Shown here in pieces: positions 42,877 through 51,249 of a DNA stretch of 64,000 nucleotides. Below the pieces are notes generated by a model. The model saw only the letters and a list, made by a program, of their open reading frames with translations, did no database searches and was not told the DNA's origin. The stretch spans positions 381,501 to 445,500 of the forward strand of contig NZ_PNFF01000001.1 in NCBI RefSeq assembly GCF_028888695.1. The letters run 5' to 3'. The stretch's first letter is position 1. Each line of letters opens with the position of its first letter. Both the position numbers and the translations under genes were made by a program. This DNA is from Bacillus methanolicus (GTDB taxonomy: Bacteria > Bacillota > Bacilli > Bacillales > Cytobacillaceae).

Positions 42877-43734
42877 TTATGGGATTTGATTTAAGAAAAA
42901 GACCGCTATCGCTCCCGGACCTGTATGTGAACCAATCGCTGCTCCAATAGAAGTAATTTCAATGTGTTTTGGGTTGAATTCCTGTTCGATCATGTTTTTC
43001 ATTTCTTGCGCTGTTGCTTCGTCGTCAGCGTGGCTGATTCCAATCACTTGACTGTTCAAGTCGGTTCCGCGCTCTTTCATCAATTCAATGATGCGCCGAA
43101 GCAATTTCTTTTTTCCGCGGAGCTTTTCAATAGGAATCAGTTTGCCGTCTTCAACATTTAAGAGCGGTTTAATGTTAAGCAATCCTCCTAAAAAAGCGGA
43201 TGCTTTGGAAACTCGGCCCCCTTTTGCTAAATACTCAAGGTCATCGACTGTAAAAAGATGTTCCATATGTTCACAGCGAAAGCGGATGTCCTCGAGTATC
43301 TTTTCTTTTGCAACGCCATTATTCGCTAACAGGGCCGCTTCCTTGACGACTAGACCCAGACCGAGTGAGGCGCATTTGGAATCAACAATCGTTAAATTGA
43401 AATCGGGGTACCGTTCCTTAACTTGTTCAAGGACCATCACTGCAGTTTGATATGTCCCTGATAGTTCTGAAGAAAATGCGATGTATATTCCATCTTCATT
43501 TGCTTCGGCCATTTTTGTGAAAAGCTCTTCAAGCCCATGTGGGGAAGCTTGCGAAGTCTTAGGAATTTTTCCTTCTCTTATTGCATCATAAACCGTTTTT
43601 GGTTCGATCGTTTTGAGATCTTCGTATTCTTGTCCATCTAAATGTACCTTAAGAGGAATCAACGCAGTCTGATGCTCGTTGTAAAATTCTAAAGGCAAAT
43701 CGCATGCACTGTCTGCCAATATTTTAACTGACAT
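42877..43734 (-). CDS. yitS: DegV-family fatty-acid-binding protein (YitS)
   Basis: A 285-residue DegV-fold protein. It shows MSVKILADSACDLP at the N-terminus, the SQASPHGLEELF and YIAFSSELSGTYQTA ligand-site segments, the ATP-lid-like LEYLAKGGRVSK and the IGSHTGPGAIAVFF C-terminus. DegV/FakB proteins bind a fatty acid and present it to the kinase FakA for phosphorylation. The ATG at 43734 is preceded by AGGTGAAAA. Equivalent in position to yitS of B. subtilis. Which fatty acid is bound is not evident. Confidence 0.92.
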   Translation of the reverse strand: MSVKILADSACDLPLEFYNEHQTALIPLKVHLDGQEYEDLKTIEPKTVYDAIREGKIPKTSQASPHGLEELFTKMAEANEDGIYIAFSSELSGTYQTAVMVLEQVKERYPDFNLTIVDSKCASLGLGLVVKEAALLANNGVAKEKILEDIRFRCEHMEHLFTVDDLEYLAKGGRVSKASAFLGGLLNIKPLLNVEDGKLIPIEKLRGKKKLLRRIIELMKERGTDLNSQVIGISHADDEATAQEMKNMIEQEFNPKHIEITSIGAAIGSHTGPGAIAVFFLNQIP

Positions 43735-43890
43735 TTTTTCACCTGCTTTCTTTCTACAAATTACGCTTTAAGTTTATCCGTTTCATTATAAAAAGACAAT
43801 TAAAGTAGTGAGAAATAGAAATATTGGGTAAAAAAATAATAATGATCAATAAAGATTTTAGTTTTTTCACGAATAATAGGGGGAATCATC

Positions 43891-44733
43891 ATGGTCTGGC
43901 TGCAAACGAAAAAAACATTTGTCGTACTATTTGGCGCATTATTAAATGCTATAGCAATGAACTTTTTTTTGATTCCTGCTAATGTATATGCCAGCGGTTT
44001 TGCCGGTGTAGCCCAGTTAGTCTCAAATATCGTCGGTAAATATACACCGTTTACTATATCAACAGGTATACTTTTATTTTTGCTTAATATACCTGTAACG
44101 ATTTTAGGGTGGAAAAAAGTAGGGAAATCTTTTACTTTATTTAGTTTTATTAGTGTTTTATCAATGTCGTTTTTCCTTGAAGTAATACCTGTTAACCAAC
44201 TATCAACTGACATTTTGCTAAATGCTGTTTTTGGAGGAGTTATTGCAGCTGTAGGGGTCGGTATTACGCTTAAATGGGGAGCCTCAACCGGAGGGCTTGA
44301 TATTGTAGCAATGGTGCTTTCAAGACAGAAAGATAGACCGGTCGGTATTTATTTTTTTACACTTAATGCCATTATTATAATAACAGCAGGATACTTGTAT
44401 GGCTGGGAAAAGGCGTTGTATACCCTTGTAACCCTTTATGCTTCTACACGGGTGATTGATGCGATCCATACAAGGCATGAAAAGCTCACTGCGATGATTA
44501 TTACAAAAAAACCGGATGAGCTGAAAAAAGCGATTCATGAGAAGCTGGTGCGGGGAATTACAAGAGTGCCTGCTAAGGGAGCATATACAAACGAGAACAA
44601 GGAAATGATGATTATTGTGATAACCCGTTATGAACTGTTCGATCTTGAAAGAATAATAAAAGAAGTGGATCCTAATGCATTTACAAACATCGTGCAAACG
44701 ACTGAGATTTTGGGATTTTTCCGGAAAGATTAA
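43891..44733 (+). CDS. yitT: YitT family membrane protein (DUF161/DUF2179)
   Basis: A 280-residue protein, exactly the length of B. subtilis YitT. Five N-terminal membrane helices, with the conserved NVYASGFAGVAQL and GASTGGLDIVAMVL segments, precede a soluble C-terminal DUF2179 domain of about 80 residues ending TTEILGFF. The family may transport a small molecule but has no firmly assigned function. GGGGG lies upstream of the ATG. It is followed 21 bases later by a Gmad2-type lipoprotein-like gene, probably in the same operon. Confidence 0.92.
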   Translation: MVWLQTKKTFVVLFGALLNAIAMNFFLIPANVYASGFAGVAQLVSNIVGKYTPFTISTGILLFLLNIPVTILGWKKVGKSFTLFSFISVLSMSFFLEVIPVNQLSTDILLNAVFGGVIAAVGVGITLKWGASTGGLDIVAMVLSRQKDRPVGIYFFTLNAIIIITAGYLYGWEKALYTLVTLYASTRVIDAIHTRHEKLTAMIITKKPDELKKAIHEKLVRGITRVPAKGAYTNENKEMMIIVITRYELFDLERIIKEVDPNAFTNIVQTTEILGFFRKD

Positions 44734-44754
44734 AACTGTGTTGGAGGGATATTG

Positions 44755-45147
44755 GTGAAGCGATTATTACTATTATTAGGCTTGCTGGTTCTGTTGATTG
44801 CACCTGCAAAAATGTCGGCTATGGAAAGTGAAAAGGCTCAGGAAAACCCTGTTTTCCGAATTTTGAAAGTTAGCGGTGAAAAAGGAAATTATGAAGTAAG
44901 CGGGGAAGCAAGACCGATCATGGGTGTGTTTTATTATACAGTGGAAGACGGTCATAATGAGTTTATTTCTGAAATGAAACTGTACCATAAAACAAAATTT
45001 CCAGAATGGGCTCCATTCAGCATTACCATAGACATAGATAAGAAAAAGCTCCCTGTGAAAGGAAGCCTGATGTTAAATTTGTATGAACGAAGCAAAAAGG
45101 ACAACAGCATCATTCATACTTATCCGGTCCAATTAGAACAGTTTTAA
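44755..45147 (+). CDS. Secreted Gmad2 (immunoglobulin-like germination-associated) domain protein
   Basis: A 130-residue protein with an N-terminal signal peptide (MKRLLLLLGLLVLLIAPAK), no lipobox Cys, and one beta-rich domain. The pattern GNYEVSGEARPIMGVFYYTVEDGHNEF ... PEWAPFSITIDI ... LYERSKKDNSIIH resembles the Gmad2 domain found in spore germination and SH3-linked exported proteins. The GTG at 44755 is six bases from GGAGGG and is preferred to the TTG at 44752. It lies where B. subtilis carries the unrelated protease inhibitor gene ipi. A role outside the membrane, perhaps in spore or wall interactions, is inference. Confidence 0.75.
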   Translation: MKRLLLLLGLLVLLIAPAKMSAMESEKAQENPVFRILKVSGEKGNYEVSGEARPIMGVFYYTVEDGHNEFISEMKLYHKTKFPEWAPFSITIDIDKKKLPVKGSLMLNLYERSKKDNSIIHTYPVQLEQF

Positions 45148-45157
45148 CCGCAAGAAA

Positions 45158-45234
45158 GGGTCTGACCCTCTCAAACAATATATAGAAACGTTTATTAGCA
45201 TTTGTCTATATTTTGTATTGGAGGAGTCAGACCC
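45158..45234. mobile_element. MITE/REP-like palindromic element, copy 2
   Basis: A 77-base imperfect palindrome: GGGTCTGACCCTC at 45158 against GAGGAGTCAGACCC ending 45234, with AT-rich arms (ACAATATATAGA and TCTATATTTTGT). It lacks the outer GACTCA ends of the other copies, so it is a shorter form. It starts 11 bases after the Gmad2 gene and ends just before the DUF3813-like gene. Confidence 0.78.
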
Positions 45235-45241
45235 ACTTTTA

Positions 45242-45427
45242 TTACTTTATATTTTCAAGCTCATTTTGTAATTCTTGGAGCTGCCGCTGCTCAGCAATTG
45301 TGGAGTTGGCATAAGCAGAGCTGATTGCGTTTTTTGCTCTGGCTAAGGCTTCTTGCTTGTTGGAAGTTTCGGCGTTTTTTGCCAGATTTACAAATTTTTT
45401 TGCTTCCTGGAAAAGCCTGTTGCCCAT
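45242..45427 (-). CDS. Small DUF3813-like protein
   Basis: A 61-residue helical protein beginning MGNRLFQEAKKFVNLAKNA, with ARAKNAISSAYANSTIAEQ and an acidic end. It resembles the Bacillus DUF3813 family, whose function is unknown. The ATG at 45427 follows GGAGGTG at eight bases. The upstream 50-residue gene ends one base before it (TAG-G-ATG), so the pair is translationally coupled. Confidence 0.72.
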   Translation of the reverse strand: MGNRLFQEAKKFVNLAKNAETSNKQEALARAKNAISSAYANSTIAEQRQLQELQNELENIK

Positions 45428-45428
45428 C

Positions 45429-45581
45429 CTATGCACCTCCGAGTGAGGATTCTTTCACATTTGCCATTTTCATCGCTTCAGCTTCGGCATATGTCATGTG
45501 ATAAGGGATGCGTTCATCATGCTTTGTTACTGTATCAACACTCTGCTGTACAAAGCGCTTTGACTTGTTGCGTTTACCCAT
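45429..45581 (-). CDS. Small conserved-looking protein of 50 residues
   Basis: ATG at 45581 with GGAGGG six bases upstream opens a 50-codon frame. The peptide has a basic start (MGKRNKSKRF), a central ERIPYHMTYAEAEAMKMAN stretch likely to form a helix, and the end SSLGGA. I do not recognise a named family. A strong ribosome site and tight coupling to the next small gene argue that it is real. Both lie between the Gmad2 gene and yitU. Confidence 0.68.
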   Translation of the reverse strand: MGKRNKSKRFVQQSVDTVTKHDERIPYHMTYAEAEAMKMANVKESSLGGA

Positions 45582-45690
45582 GTAAATCCCTCCAAAATTA
45601 GTATTGAGCTTGTGAAACAGATTAGCTGTTTCATTTGTAGTATGTGCTTAAGTAGGAGAAAAGAATTGCCGGATAAACGATTACCAATAA

Positions 45691-46509
45691 TTAAAGTGCT
45701 TTTAAATTTAACAAATCATTTAAATAGACGGCAATACCGTCTTCCTCATTTGAAAGTGTAACGTCATTAGCAATATTTTTAACCTCGTCAACTGCATTCC
45801 CCATTGCAATGCCTTTACCCGCGAAATCAAGCATTTCCAGATCATTATCTTCATCGCCGAAAGCAATGATCCTTTCTCTAGGAATTTGAAAATAATCAGC
45901 AACTTTTTTTACGCCAATAGCTTTATTCAGGCCATATTTAACAATCTCAATGACATGCCACGGCGCTGCCCAGCTGCGATGATCGATCACTTCAGCATGT
46001 ACTTCCGATAAATGATCCCGTATTTTTTTAACATTTTCTTCGTCAGTATGAATAAGCATGCTTGTCGGGGACTGCTTTAAAAATTTCCGCAAATCTCCTG
46101 TTGTAATATTCGGTTTTCCTATTCCAAAAACATCCAATAATTTTTCGTCGTGATAATGGAAAAACACATCGTCGATGACCTCTGCGATAATATTATGAAA
46201 ATGGAAAGAGTCCAATGCATCGACAATGTCTTTTGCCACTTTCATGTCCAAAGGCGAATGGTAAACCCCCCATTTATTATCTAATGGATGGTGAATAAAT
46301 GCCCCGTTAAAGTTTACGATTGGAGTATCCAGTTGTAACTCTCGGTAGTACATTTCACTGGATCGAAATGGCCTTCCGGTGGCAATCATTACCAAATGCC
46401 CGTGTTCCTTCGCTCTTTGAATAACTTTCTTCGTTTTATCGGATATTGTTTTATCATCTTTTAACGCAGTACCGTCTAAATCAAGTACAATTAAATGTTT
46501 CTCAGCCAT
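45691..46509 (-). CDS. yitU: HAD-superfamily Cof-type phosphatase (YitU)
   Basis: A 272-residue HAD type IIB hydrolase. The nucleophile and acid Asp residues are in VLDLDGTALKDD, the Ser/Thr motif in MIATGRP, the Lys in NKAIGVKK and the metal-binding acids in AFGDEDNDLEML. The cap domain lies in the middle. Cof-type enzymes dephosphorylate sugar phosphates, FMN precursors or PLP. B. subtilis YitU is linked to the riboflavin-pathway phosphatase step, but this exact substrate is not proven by sequence. AAAAGGAG precedes the ATG. Confidence 0.92.
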   Translation of the reverse strand: MAEKHLIVLDLDGTALKDDKTISDKTKKVIQRAKEHGHLVMIATGRPFRSSEMYYRELQLDTPIVNFNGAFIHHPLDNKWGVYHSPLDMKVAKDIVDALDSFHFHNIIAEVIDDVFFHYHDEKLLDVFGIGKPNITTGDLRKFLKQSPTSMLIHTDEENVKKIRDHLSEVHAEVIDHRSWAAPWHVIEIVKYGLNKAIGVKKVADYFQIPRERIIAFGDEDNDLEMLDFAGKGIAMGNAVDEVKNIANDVTLSNEEDGIAVYLNDLLNLKAL

Positions 46510-46712
46510 AAACGCTCCTTTTAAAAAACAATTTATTAAGATAATGCATCCTCTTATGAAAAAATTGGTTTACGTGCTAAACTAAATGAAGAGGAGATAT
46601 TTATATATATTCCCATTTTGACTCTTAATTCCTTCTATGAGTCCTATATTACCAATACTGTATGAATTTTGTAAAAAATTTTACCTGATCGTCTATTTGG
46701 TGGTGAAAAGTA

Positions 46713-47501
46713 TTGATTTCGATTGAAAAAGTGCTGATTAATTATATTCCTGTTCTTCATATTGCAAAGCAAAATGATTTTTCCAAAAAAATGCCGCTCG
46801 TCATCTTTGTTCACGGGTTTACAAGTAGAAAAGAAAAAAACCTTCATTATGCTTATTTACTTGCTGAAAAAGGATTAAGAGTTGTATTGCCTGAAGCACT
46901 CTTTCACGGTGAAAGAAGCGAAAATATAAGTGAAAAGGATTTGAATTTTCATTTTTGGGAAATCGTATTAAAAACGATCGAGGAAATACAGTTAATTAAA
47001 GATTATTTTGAAGAGAAAGGGACCGTCGATACAGGAAGAATCGGACTTGCAGGTACTTCGATGGGAGGCATTGTGACACTCGGTGCACTATCTCAGTATG
47101 ATTGGATTCATACAGCTGTTGTTTTGATGGGAAGTCCATCTTATGAAGAATTTGCAAAATGGCAGCTGCAAAATATACAAAAATACGGAATTGATCTTAA
47201 AGTGAGCCAGGATGAAATTGACAGCTTGCTTGAAAAAGTCCGCCAATATGATTTAACCCTTCAGCCGGAAAAAATGAGAAACAGACCGATTCTTTTCTGG
47301 CACGGAAAAAAGGATCAAGCTGTGCCATTTCAATATTCGTTTGAGTTTTATGAAAGAATTAAAAAAGACTATAATCCGGATCACCTCATGTTTATCCTTG
47401 ATGAAAACGCCGGTCATGAAGTAAGCAAAGAAGGGATTGACAATACTATATTGTGGTTTGAAAAGCACTTAACACGCTATAATAGTTATAGTGTGAATTA
47501 A
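46713..47501 (+). CDS. yitV: Alpha/beta hydrolase, YitV-like esterase
   Basis: A 262-residue alpha/beta hydrolase. The nucleophile Ser is in the elbow GTSMGGIV, the oxyanion region in VIFVHGFTSRKEKN, a catalytic Asp candidate in FWHGKKDQAVP and the His in ENAGHEVSKEG. The start is a TTG at 46713, supported by GGTGGTG about eight bases upstream and by the lack of another in-frame choice before a typical N-terminus. It acts in the cytoplasm; the substrate is unknown. It is divergent from yitU and 23 bases ahead of yitW. Confidence 0.88.
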   Translation: MISIEKVLINYIPVLHIAKQNDFSKKMPLVIFVHGFTSRKEKNLHYAYLLAEKGLRVVLPEALFHGERSENISEKDLNFHFWEIVLKTIEEIQLIKDYFEEKGTVDTGRIGLAGTSMGGIVTLGALSQYDWIHTAVVLMGSPSYEEFAKWQLQNIQKYGIDLKVSQDEIDSLLEKVRQYDLTLQPEKMRNRPILFWHGKKDQAVPFQYSFEFYERIKKDYNPDHLMFILDENAGHEVSKEGIDNTILWFEKHLTRYNSYSVN

Positions 47502-47524
47502 ACATAGAAGGAGAGTGTTTTTAC

Positions 47525-47833
47525 ATGGATCAAGATCTTAAAGACAGCATTATGGGTGCTCTTGAGCTTGTTATAGATCCGGAACTTGGGATTGACATAG
47601 TTAATTTAGGATTGGTATATGATCTTGAGATGGATGAGGATGGGAAACTAACAGTAACAATGACACTTACAGCAATGGGATGCCCGCTTGCCGGAACGAT
47701 CGTAGACCAAGTTAAGCGTGCTCTTGCTGATATTCCGGAAATTAAGGATATTGATGTTAACATTGTTTTTAACCCACCATGGACGAAAGACAGAATGTCA
47801 AGATATGCAAAAATTGCATTAGGCATCCAATAA
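47525..47833 (+). CDS. yitW: MIP18/DUF59 family Fe-S assembly-related protein (YitW)
   Basis: A 102-residue protein, the same length as B. subtilis YitW. The conserved core is DPELGIDIVNLGLVYD, MTLTAMGCPLAGT with its invariant Cys, and NPPWTKDRMS near the end. DUF59 proteins (SufT/MIP18 type) take part in iron-sulfur cluster maturation. AAGGAG lies about 11 bases before the ATG, slightly long. Probably cotranscribed with yitV. No clear terminator follows; a MITE-like palindrome begins 51 bases after the stop. Confidence 0.93.
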   Translation: MDQDLKDSIMGALELVIDPELGIDIVNLGLVYDLEMDEDGKLTVTMTLTAMGCPLAGTIVDQVKRALADIPEIKDIDVNIVFNPPWTKDRMSRYAKIALGIQ

Positions 47834-47883
47834 CATGAACTAGCTTTTAAAATATATAACACACCATCTCTTTGAGATAAAAG

Positions 47884-48000
47884 AGGTTGACTCATAAGGA
47901 CCTGACACCTCCAATAATGGCAATATATAGATTGGTTTTATAACTGTTTGTCTATACATTGCAACGGAGGGGTCTGGTCCTTTGCATTTGAGTCTGCCTC
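47884..48000. mobile_element. MITE/REP-like palindromic element, copy 3
   Basis: A palindrome of about 117 bases. Outer arms GAGGTTGACTCA and TGAGTCTGCCTC, inner AAGGACCTGACACCTCC against GGAGGGGTCTGGTCCTT, and AT-rich arms (CAATATATAGA and TCTATACATTG). The changed bases in the two GGGTCTGAC-type blocks are partly compensatory (AGGACC with GGTCCT), so base pairing is kept. It fills the gap between yitW and moaA. Confidence 0.8.
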
Positions 48001-48198
48001 CTATTTTAGCCAAATGCGGAAGCATGTCTAAATATGAGTTATGTTGTCATATCACGCAATTTGTGAGAATAAGTATAGGCAATTCACAAAAACACTGTTA
48101 AGATAGTAATAACTTCTTGCCTTAATTTCAATGATAGAAGGGCGGTAAATTTTTCTTCCTAATTAAACGGAAGTTTGTATTTAATGGAGTGGATTGTC
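48001..48198 (+). promoter_or_regulatory. Upstream region of moaA
   Basis: No gene is seen. TTTGTGA at about 48059 and TCACAAA at about 48083 are inverted repeats, and TCAC-N7-GTGA overlaps the first. These are weakly FNR/CRP-like but arranged differently from the TGTGA-N6-TCACA consensus. A CTTCC/GGAAG hairpin (48155-48173) sits just before the ribosome site. No convincing -35/-10 pair. Confidence 0.3.
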
Positions 48199-49215
48199 AT
48201 GAAAAAATCAATGATTAAAGACAAGTTAAATAGACCGCTCAAAGATTTGCGTATTTCTGTTATTGATCGCTGTAATTTCCGCTGCCAATATTGCATGCCG
48301 GCTGAAATATTTGGCCCTGATTTTGCATTTTTACCGAAAAGTGAACTTCTGACATTCGAAGAAATTTTTCGTACAGCAAATATTTTTGTGAAATTAGGAG
48401 TTGAAAAAATCAGGCTTACTGGAGGAGAGCCGCTCCTTCGTACAGATTTACCGATTCTTGTTAAGATGCTAGCAACAATTGACGGACTGAAAGATATTGC
48501 CCTTACAACCAACGGGGTGCTGCTTCCGAAACTCGCTCAAGGATTAAGAGACGCCGGCCTAAAAAGGGTAAACGTAAGTTTAGACAGCTTGAATGACGAG
48601 ATATTTGGAAAAATTAACGGACGGAATGTCGGAGTGAAGCCGGTTCTTCAAGGTATTGAGGAGGCAAGAAAAGCCGGGTTGGGGATAAAAATTAATATGG
48701 TCGTAAAAAAGGGATTAAACGATTCGGAAATTCTTTCAATGGCAGACTTTTGCAAGCAAGAAGGATTGGAATTGCGTTTTATCGAATTTATGGATGTTGG
48801 CAGTACAAACGGCTGGAAAATGGATGACGTTATTACGAAAAAACAAATTTATGAAATTCTAAAAGAAAAATATGACCTAGAAGAAATGGAGCCTGCCTAT
48901 TTCGGTGAAGTCGCCAAGAGATACAGGCATAAAGGTACAAACATACTTGTCGGTTTTATTACTTCCGTATCGGAATCTTTCTGCCGAAGCTGCACGCGTG
49001 CAAGGCTGTCCGCGAATGGTCAGCTGTACACGTGCCTGTTTAACGGGAACGGACATGATATAAGGGATTTTATGAGAAACGGCGCAACTGATGAACAGTT
49101 GCAGGAGCGAATTGTGAATATCTGGAATAATCGAAAGGACCGGTATTCTGATGAACGCACTGCAGAAACAGCAGCGCAGCAAAAAAAAATTGAGATGCCC
49201 TTTATTGGCGGCTAA
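48199..49215 (+). CDS. moaA: GTP 3',8-cyclase MoaA
   Basis: A 338-residue radical SAM enzyme for the first step of molybdenum cofactor synthesis, turning GTP into 3',8-cyclo-GTP. The N-terminal [4Fe-4S] motif reads [12 protein letters not shown], followed by LTGGEPLLR. The C-terminal cluster region is [19 protein letters not shown], and the protein ends in the functionally needed Gly-Gly (PFIGG). The ATG at 48199 has GGAG nine bases upstream; the longer upstream frame has no site. A terminator separates it from moeA. MoaC and MPT synthase genes are not in this window. Confidence 0.95.
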   Translation: MKKSMIKDKLNRPLKDLRISVIDRCNFRCQYCMPAEIFGPDFAFLPKSELLTFEEIFRTANIFVKLGVEKIRLTGGEPLLRTDLPILVKMLATIDGLKDIALTTNGVLLPKLAQGLRDAGLKRVNVSLDSLNDEIFGKINGRNVGVKPVLQGIEEARKAGLGIKINMVVKKGLNDSEILSMADFCKQEGLELRFIEFMDVGSTNGWKMDDVITKKQIYEILKEKYDLEEMEPAYFGEVAKRYRHKGTNILVGFITSVSESFCRSCTRARLSANGQLYTCLFNGNGHDIRDFMRNGATDEQLQERIVNIWNNRKDRYSDERTAETAAQQKKIEMPFIGG

Positions 49216-49240
49216 ACCTCCTGTTGAAAGGAGGTTTTGT
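49214..49240 (+). terminator. Terminator between moaA and moeA
   Basis: AAACCTCC at 49214-49221 pairs with GGAGGTTT at 49230-49237 and is followed by TGTAAT; the T run is short, so readthrough into moeA is possible. Confidence 0.7.
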
Positions 49241-49276
49241 AATAATTTCTGAAAGATTCTTTAGGAGCTGATGTTG

Positions 49277-50542
49277 ATGGTTGAAAGGAGAACTCCAATT
49301 CCTGTCGGGGAAGCCGTAAAAAAAGTGATGGAGTTCGCAAAAAGCGGTGAAACTGAAATCATTTCTATTAACGACAGCCACGGCAGATTTCTTGCAGAGG
49401 ATATAAAAGCAACACACGATGTGCCCCGTTTCGACCGTGCCCCGTACGACGGATTTGCCATCAGAGCGATTGACACAAAGGAAGCATCTCAAACCAATCC
49501 GGTTGAATTTGAAGTCATTGACCATATTGGAGCAGGAATGGTTTCTTCAAAAACGGTCGGTCCATTTCAGGCTGTCAGAATTATGACCGGTGCCGAAATG
49601 CCTGATGGGTGTGATGCGGTTGTTATGCTGGAACTGACAAAAGAAGTAGAGAGAGATGGAAAAAAGTTCATGTCGATAAAGCGCCCTTTTAAAAAAGGGG
49701 AAAATGTTTCGTTCCGGGGAGAGGATGCAAAAGAAGGACAAGTCCTTCTAAAGAAAGGAACGAAAATAAATCCGGGAATACAGGCTGTATTGGCTACTTT
49801 TGGGTACTCAAAAGTGCCTGTTGCAAAAAAACCCGTTATTGGGCTGTTTGCAACAGGAACAGAACTTCTGGAAGTTGATGAACCGTTGCAGCCGGGAAAA
49901 ATCCGAAACAGCAATGCTCATATGATTGCCGCTCAAATCGACAGGGCCGGAGCGGAAGTGCGTTACTTCGGCAAACTCAATGATAATTTTGAAACGTGCT
50001 TTGAAGCAGTCCGGAAAGCGATCGATGAAGTAGATCTATTGGTTACGACAGGCGGAGTTTCCGTAGGTGATTATGATTATCTTCCTGCCATTTACGAAAA
50101 ACTTGGTGCAGACGTATTGTTCAATAAAGTCGCGATGCGGCCGGGAAGTGTAACAACCGTTGCACAGTTTGAAAGGAATTTATTGTTTGGACTGTCCGGA
50201 AATCCATCTGCCTGCTATGTCGGTTTTGAGTTATTTGCTAGGCCGGTCATTAAAACAATGCTTTTTTCGGAAAAGCCTCATTTGAGAAAAGAAAAAGCAA
50301 TTCTCGAGGTGGATTTTCCAAAAGCCAACCCATTTACCCGCTTTGTTCGAAGCACATTAACGATTCGGGACGGTAAACTTGCCGTTTCGCCAAGCGGGCT
50401 TGATAAATCAAATATAGTGACAAGCCTTGCAGAAGCCAATTCATTAACAATTCTTCCCGGAGGTACAAGAGGATTTAAAAGTGGAAGTGAAGTTGATGTT
50501 TTAATGCTTGAAGATGAAACCGGGAGCGAGTGGCCTTGGTAA
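49277..50542 (+). CDS. moeA: Molybdopterin molybdenumtransferase MoeA
   Basis: A 421-residue protein that inserts molybdate into adenylylated molybdopterin. Conserved segments are DVPRFDRAPYDGFA, RIMTGAEMPDG, FATGTELLE, the TTGGVSVGDYD motif and GLSGNPSACYVGFEL. The ATG at 49277 lies nine bases from AGGAG and is preferred to 49271, which is too close. The C-terminal domain IV ends LMLEDETGSEWPW and overlaps the start of mobB by a few bases. Needed for Mo enzymes such as nitrate reductase or formate dehydrogenase, none of which lie nearby. Confidence 0.95.
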   Translation: MVERRTPIPVGEAVKKVMEFAKSGETEIISINDSHGRFLAEDIKATHDVPRFDRAPYDGFAIRAIDTKEASQTNPVEFEVIDHIGAGMVSSKTVGPFQAVRIMTGAEMPDGCDAVVMLELTKEVERDGKKFMSIKRPFKKGENVSFRGEDAKEGQVLLKKGTKINPGIQAVLATFGYSKVPVAKKPVIGLFATGTELLEVDEPLQPGKIRNSNAHMIAAQIDRAGAEVRYFGKLNDNFETCFEAVRKAIDEVDLLVTTGGVSVGDYDYLPAIYEKLGADVLFNKVAMRPGSVTTVAQFERNLLFGLSGNPSACYVGFELFARPVIKTMLFSEKPHLRKEKAILEVDFPKANPFTRFVRSTLTIRDGKLAVSPSGLDKSNIVTSLAEANSLTILPGGTRGFKSGSEVDVLMLEDETGSEWPW

Positions 50543-51078
50543 GCTCTGTTGTCTTTCAGATTGCCGGGTTTCAAAACAGCGGCAAAACCACATTCATGGC
50601 AAAGCTCATTAAAGCACTGTCAATTGAAAAACAGCGTGTCGCAACGATTAAACACCACGGGCACGGCGGCAAACCCGATGTGATCGAAAATAAAGATTCA
50701 AGCAAGCATGCTGCTGCAGGAGCGGTAGCAACGCTTGTCGAAGGGGAAGGAAACATACTTCTTCATGCAGAAAATACGACTTTGACACTAAAGGACCAAA
50801 TTAATCTTCTTTCTTTTTTAAATCCAGATGTCATTTTAATTGAAGGGCATAAAAAAGCAGAGTTTGAAAAGGCTGTTATTATTAGAGACGATGCTGACCT
50901 CCCGCTTATTAAGGAGCTGGCAAATATAAAACTGATCCTTTGCAGGGATTCACAACTCGCTTTAAAGCTAGCGGAGAAGAAAAATATTCCGGTTTTTTAC
51001 ATAGATGATGACAGCGGCTTATACTGGCTGCTCAATTATTTAAAATCCCGAATAATTGAAAACAGAAATTCAAATTAA
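50530..51078 (+). CDS. mobB: Molybdopterin-guanine dinucleotide biosynthesis accessory protein MobB
   Basis: A 182-residue P-loop GTPase. The nucleotide-binding motif is GFQNSGKTTFM, followed by TIKHHGHGGKPDV and the VILIEGHKKAEFEKAVI segment typical of MobB. It assists the attachment of GMP to molybdopterin. The GTG at 50530 overlaps moeA by 13 bases; a TTG at 50536 is better spaced from GGGAG and is an alternative start. The overlap means coupled translation with moeA. Ends with a good terminator. Confidence 0.92.
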   Translation: MALVSSVVFQIAGFQNSGKTTFMAKLIKALSIEKQRVATIKHHGHGGKPDVIENKDSSKHAAAGAVATLVEGEGNILLHAENTTLTLKDQINLLSFLNPDVILIEGHKKAEFEKAVIIRDDADLPLIKELANIKLILCRDSQLALKLAEKKNIPVFYIDDDSGLYWLLNYLKSRIIENRNSN

Positions 51079-51088
51079 CTATAAAAAA

Positions 51089-51119
51089 ATAAGTCGGCCT
51101 ACTTTCGGCCGGCTTTTTC
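51089..51119 (+). terminator. Terminator of moeA-mobB
   Basis: AAGTCGGCC at 51091-51099 pairs with GGCCGGCTT at 51107-51115 (one G-T pair), followed by TTTC. Confidence 0.88.
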
Positions 51120-51151
51120 ATTTAAAAATATTTTAAATTTCAAAATAATGA

Positions 51152-51210
51152 TTGATTTTAGTTTCCTAAGTTTTTATAATAAGAGAAACAATTATACATA
51201 AATATAAAAT
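51152..51210 (+). promoter_or_regulatory. Arginine operon promoter and tentative ARG box
   Basis: TTGATT at 51152-51157 and TATAAT at 51175-51180 are exactly 17 bases apart. Just downstream, 51191-51210 holds ATTATACATAAATATAAAAT, a partial match to the ArgR/AhrC box core (TGAATWWWWATTCA), placed where a repressor would block the start of transcription. The promoter is strong evidence; the operator match is moderate. Confidence 0.65.
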
Positions 51211-51249
51211 TAATTGATTAAATATACAACATGACTGAAGGTGGAAAGA

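Noticed and set aside
48001-48198. Moco riboswitch or FNR site upstream of moaA
   Set aside because: No recognisable Moco RNA fold, and the TTTGTGA/TCACAAA pair is spaced wrongly for FNR; left as an unexplained inverted repeat.
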